Shown: positions 11,725 through 12,245 of the stretch, one piece after another
How the letters are laid out: every line of letters starts with the position of its first letter
Position numbering within the stretch: position 1 is the stretch's first letter
Assembly (NCBI GenBank): GCA_945957495.1
Contig: CAMFLG010000042.1
Coordinates: 1 to 12,245 of the forward strand
From: an uncultured Pseudorhodobacter sp.
GTDB taxonomy: Bacteria; Pseudomonadota; Alphaproteobacteria; Rhodobacterales; Rhodobacteraceae
Reading direction: 5' to 3'
Length of the DNA stretch: 12,245 nt
Made by a program: the position numbers and the translations under genes
The notes under the pieces: generated by a model
The model's input: the letters and a program-made list of their open reading frames with translations, nothing else
The model's database searches: none
What the model was told of the DNA's origin: nothing

Positions 11725-12245
11725 TTGGCCTCTTCGGCCAGTTCCTCACGCTCACGCGGTTCCCGCGGCGGGCGGCCGATCACGTCACGCAACTCGTCCA
11801 ACTCGATGAAATTGTCGGCCTGACGGCGCAATTCATCGGCGATCATCGGCGGCTGGCTGCGGATGGTGGACACCACCGAAACCCGAACGCCCTGCCGCTG
11901 CAGGCTTTCCACCAGCGGACGGAAATCGCCATCGCCGGAAAACAGCACGATATGATCAACGCGGGGCGCAAGCTCCATGGCATCGACGGTCAGTTCGATA
12001 TCCATGTTGCCCTTCACCTTCCGGCGACCCTGGCTGTCGGTGTATTCCTTGGCGGGCTTCGTCACCATGGTGAAGCCATTGTAATTCAGCCAGTCCACCA
12101 AGGGGCGGATCGGCGAATATTCGTCGTTTTCAAGCAGAGCCGTATAGTAAAAGGCGCGCAGCAATTTACCGCGACGCATGAACTCACTGCGCAGCAATTT
12201 ATAATCAATGTCGAACCCCAGCGATTTGGCCGCCGCGTATAGGTT
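11721..12245 (-). CDS. NYN-domain (LabA/DUF88) putative ribonuclease, N-terminus outside window
   Basis: The frame stays open to the window edge; the visible part is 174 codons beginning NLYAAAKSLGFDIDYKLL. A TTG at 12197 looks like a start only because of the edge: the upstream residues match the family, and the missing few N-terminal codons should hold the FIDGxN motif with the first catalytic Asp. Remaining NYN motifs are KGNMDIELTVDAME and HIVLFSGDGDFRPLVESLQRQG, which supply the other metal-binding acidic residues, then VSVVST and LRRQADNFIELDEL. NYN/PIN-like proteins are Mg-dependent RNases or RNA-binding proteins. A C-terminal charged tail (PPREPREREELAEEAK) follows the domain. The gene overlaps the downstream membrane-protein gene by GTGA. 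RNase function is inferred from family and not shown for this protein. Confidence 0.88.
   Translation of the reverse strand, partial: NLYAAAKSLGFDIDYKLLRSEFMRRGKLLRAFYYTALLENDEYSPIRPLVDWLNYNGFTMVTKPAKEYTDSQGRRKVKGNMDIELTVDAMELAPRVDHIVLFSGDGDFRPLVESLQRQGVRVSVVSTIRSQPPMIADELRRQADNFIELDELRDVIGRPPREPREREELAEEAK

Noticed and set aside
11086..11823. 245-codon plus-strand open frame opposite the YcxB-like gene
   Set aside because: Gln/His/Arg-rich, no motif, and opposite a gene coupled to the NYN-domain gene.
12195..12197. TTG start for the NYN-domain gene
   Set aside because: The frame continues upstream to the window edge with family-like sequence (NLYAAAKSLGFD), so the true start lies outside.
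1..12245. CRISPR array, prophage, transposase, tRNA or rRNA genes
   Set aside because: No regularly spaced direct repeats, integrase or transposase motifs, or recognisable RNA gene sequences were seen on either strand.

Overview
The window is a compact, high-GC stretch of bacterial chromosome. Gene content, codon bias and order (three peptide deformylase-like genes followed by fmt; ispH next to rnhA) suggest a Rhodobacterales alphaproteobacterium (Rhodobacter/Paracoccus/Roseobacter relatives). That placement is from remembered gene order and protein resemblance, not a search. Most genes are housekeeping or conserved hypotheticals. I see no phage, IS transposase, CRISPR array, tRNA or rRNA. 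The longest gene-free stretch is about 206 bases (1063-1268), and it carries an inverted-repeat element and hairpins.

Layout from left to right. Positions 1-1062 hold the 3' part of an ExaC/AldB-type NAD-dependent aldehyde dehydrogenase (+), followed directly by a 96-bp inverted-repeat element and terminator-like hairpins. On the minus strand, a periplasmic MltB-type lytic transglycosylase is coupled to a MOSC-domain protein. A small plus-strand hypothetical (3160-3510) overlaps tail to tail with a second minus-strand pair, a PatB/MalY-type C-S lyase coupled to a YkuD-type L,D-transpeptidase-like protein. The centre of the window is an overlapping plus-strand operon of three peptide deformylase-family genes and fmt (5361-7745). 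A small YeaQ/GlsB-type membrane protein follows. A TetR-type regulator, rnhA and ispH lie on the minus strand. Divergent from ispH is an orphan ATP-grasp enzyme. At the right edge a minus-strand pair contains a NYN-domain (putative RNase) gene cut by the window end and a coupled two-helix YcxB-like membrane protein.

How the genes work together: Fmt adds the formyl group to initiator Met-tRNA and the deformylases remove it from nascent proteins, so the central operon encodes both ends of the N-formyl cycle. The first deformylase has both the catalytic residues and a basic C-terminal tail like the ribosome-binding helix of E. coli PDF. The second has the catalytic residues but no such tail. The third has the tail but has lost the metal-ligand Cys and the catalytic Glu. 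This partition is the most interesting signal in the window. Two transcription units (the def operon and the TetR gene) have a candidate promoter placed so that the transcript would begin at the start codon, suggesting leaderless mRNAs.
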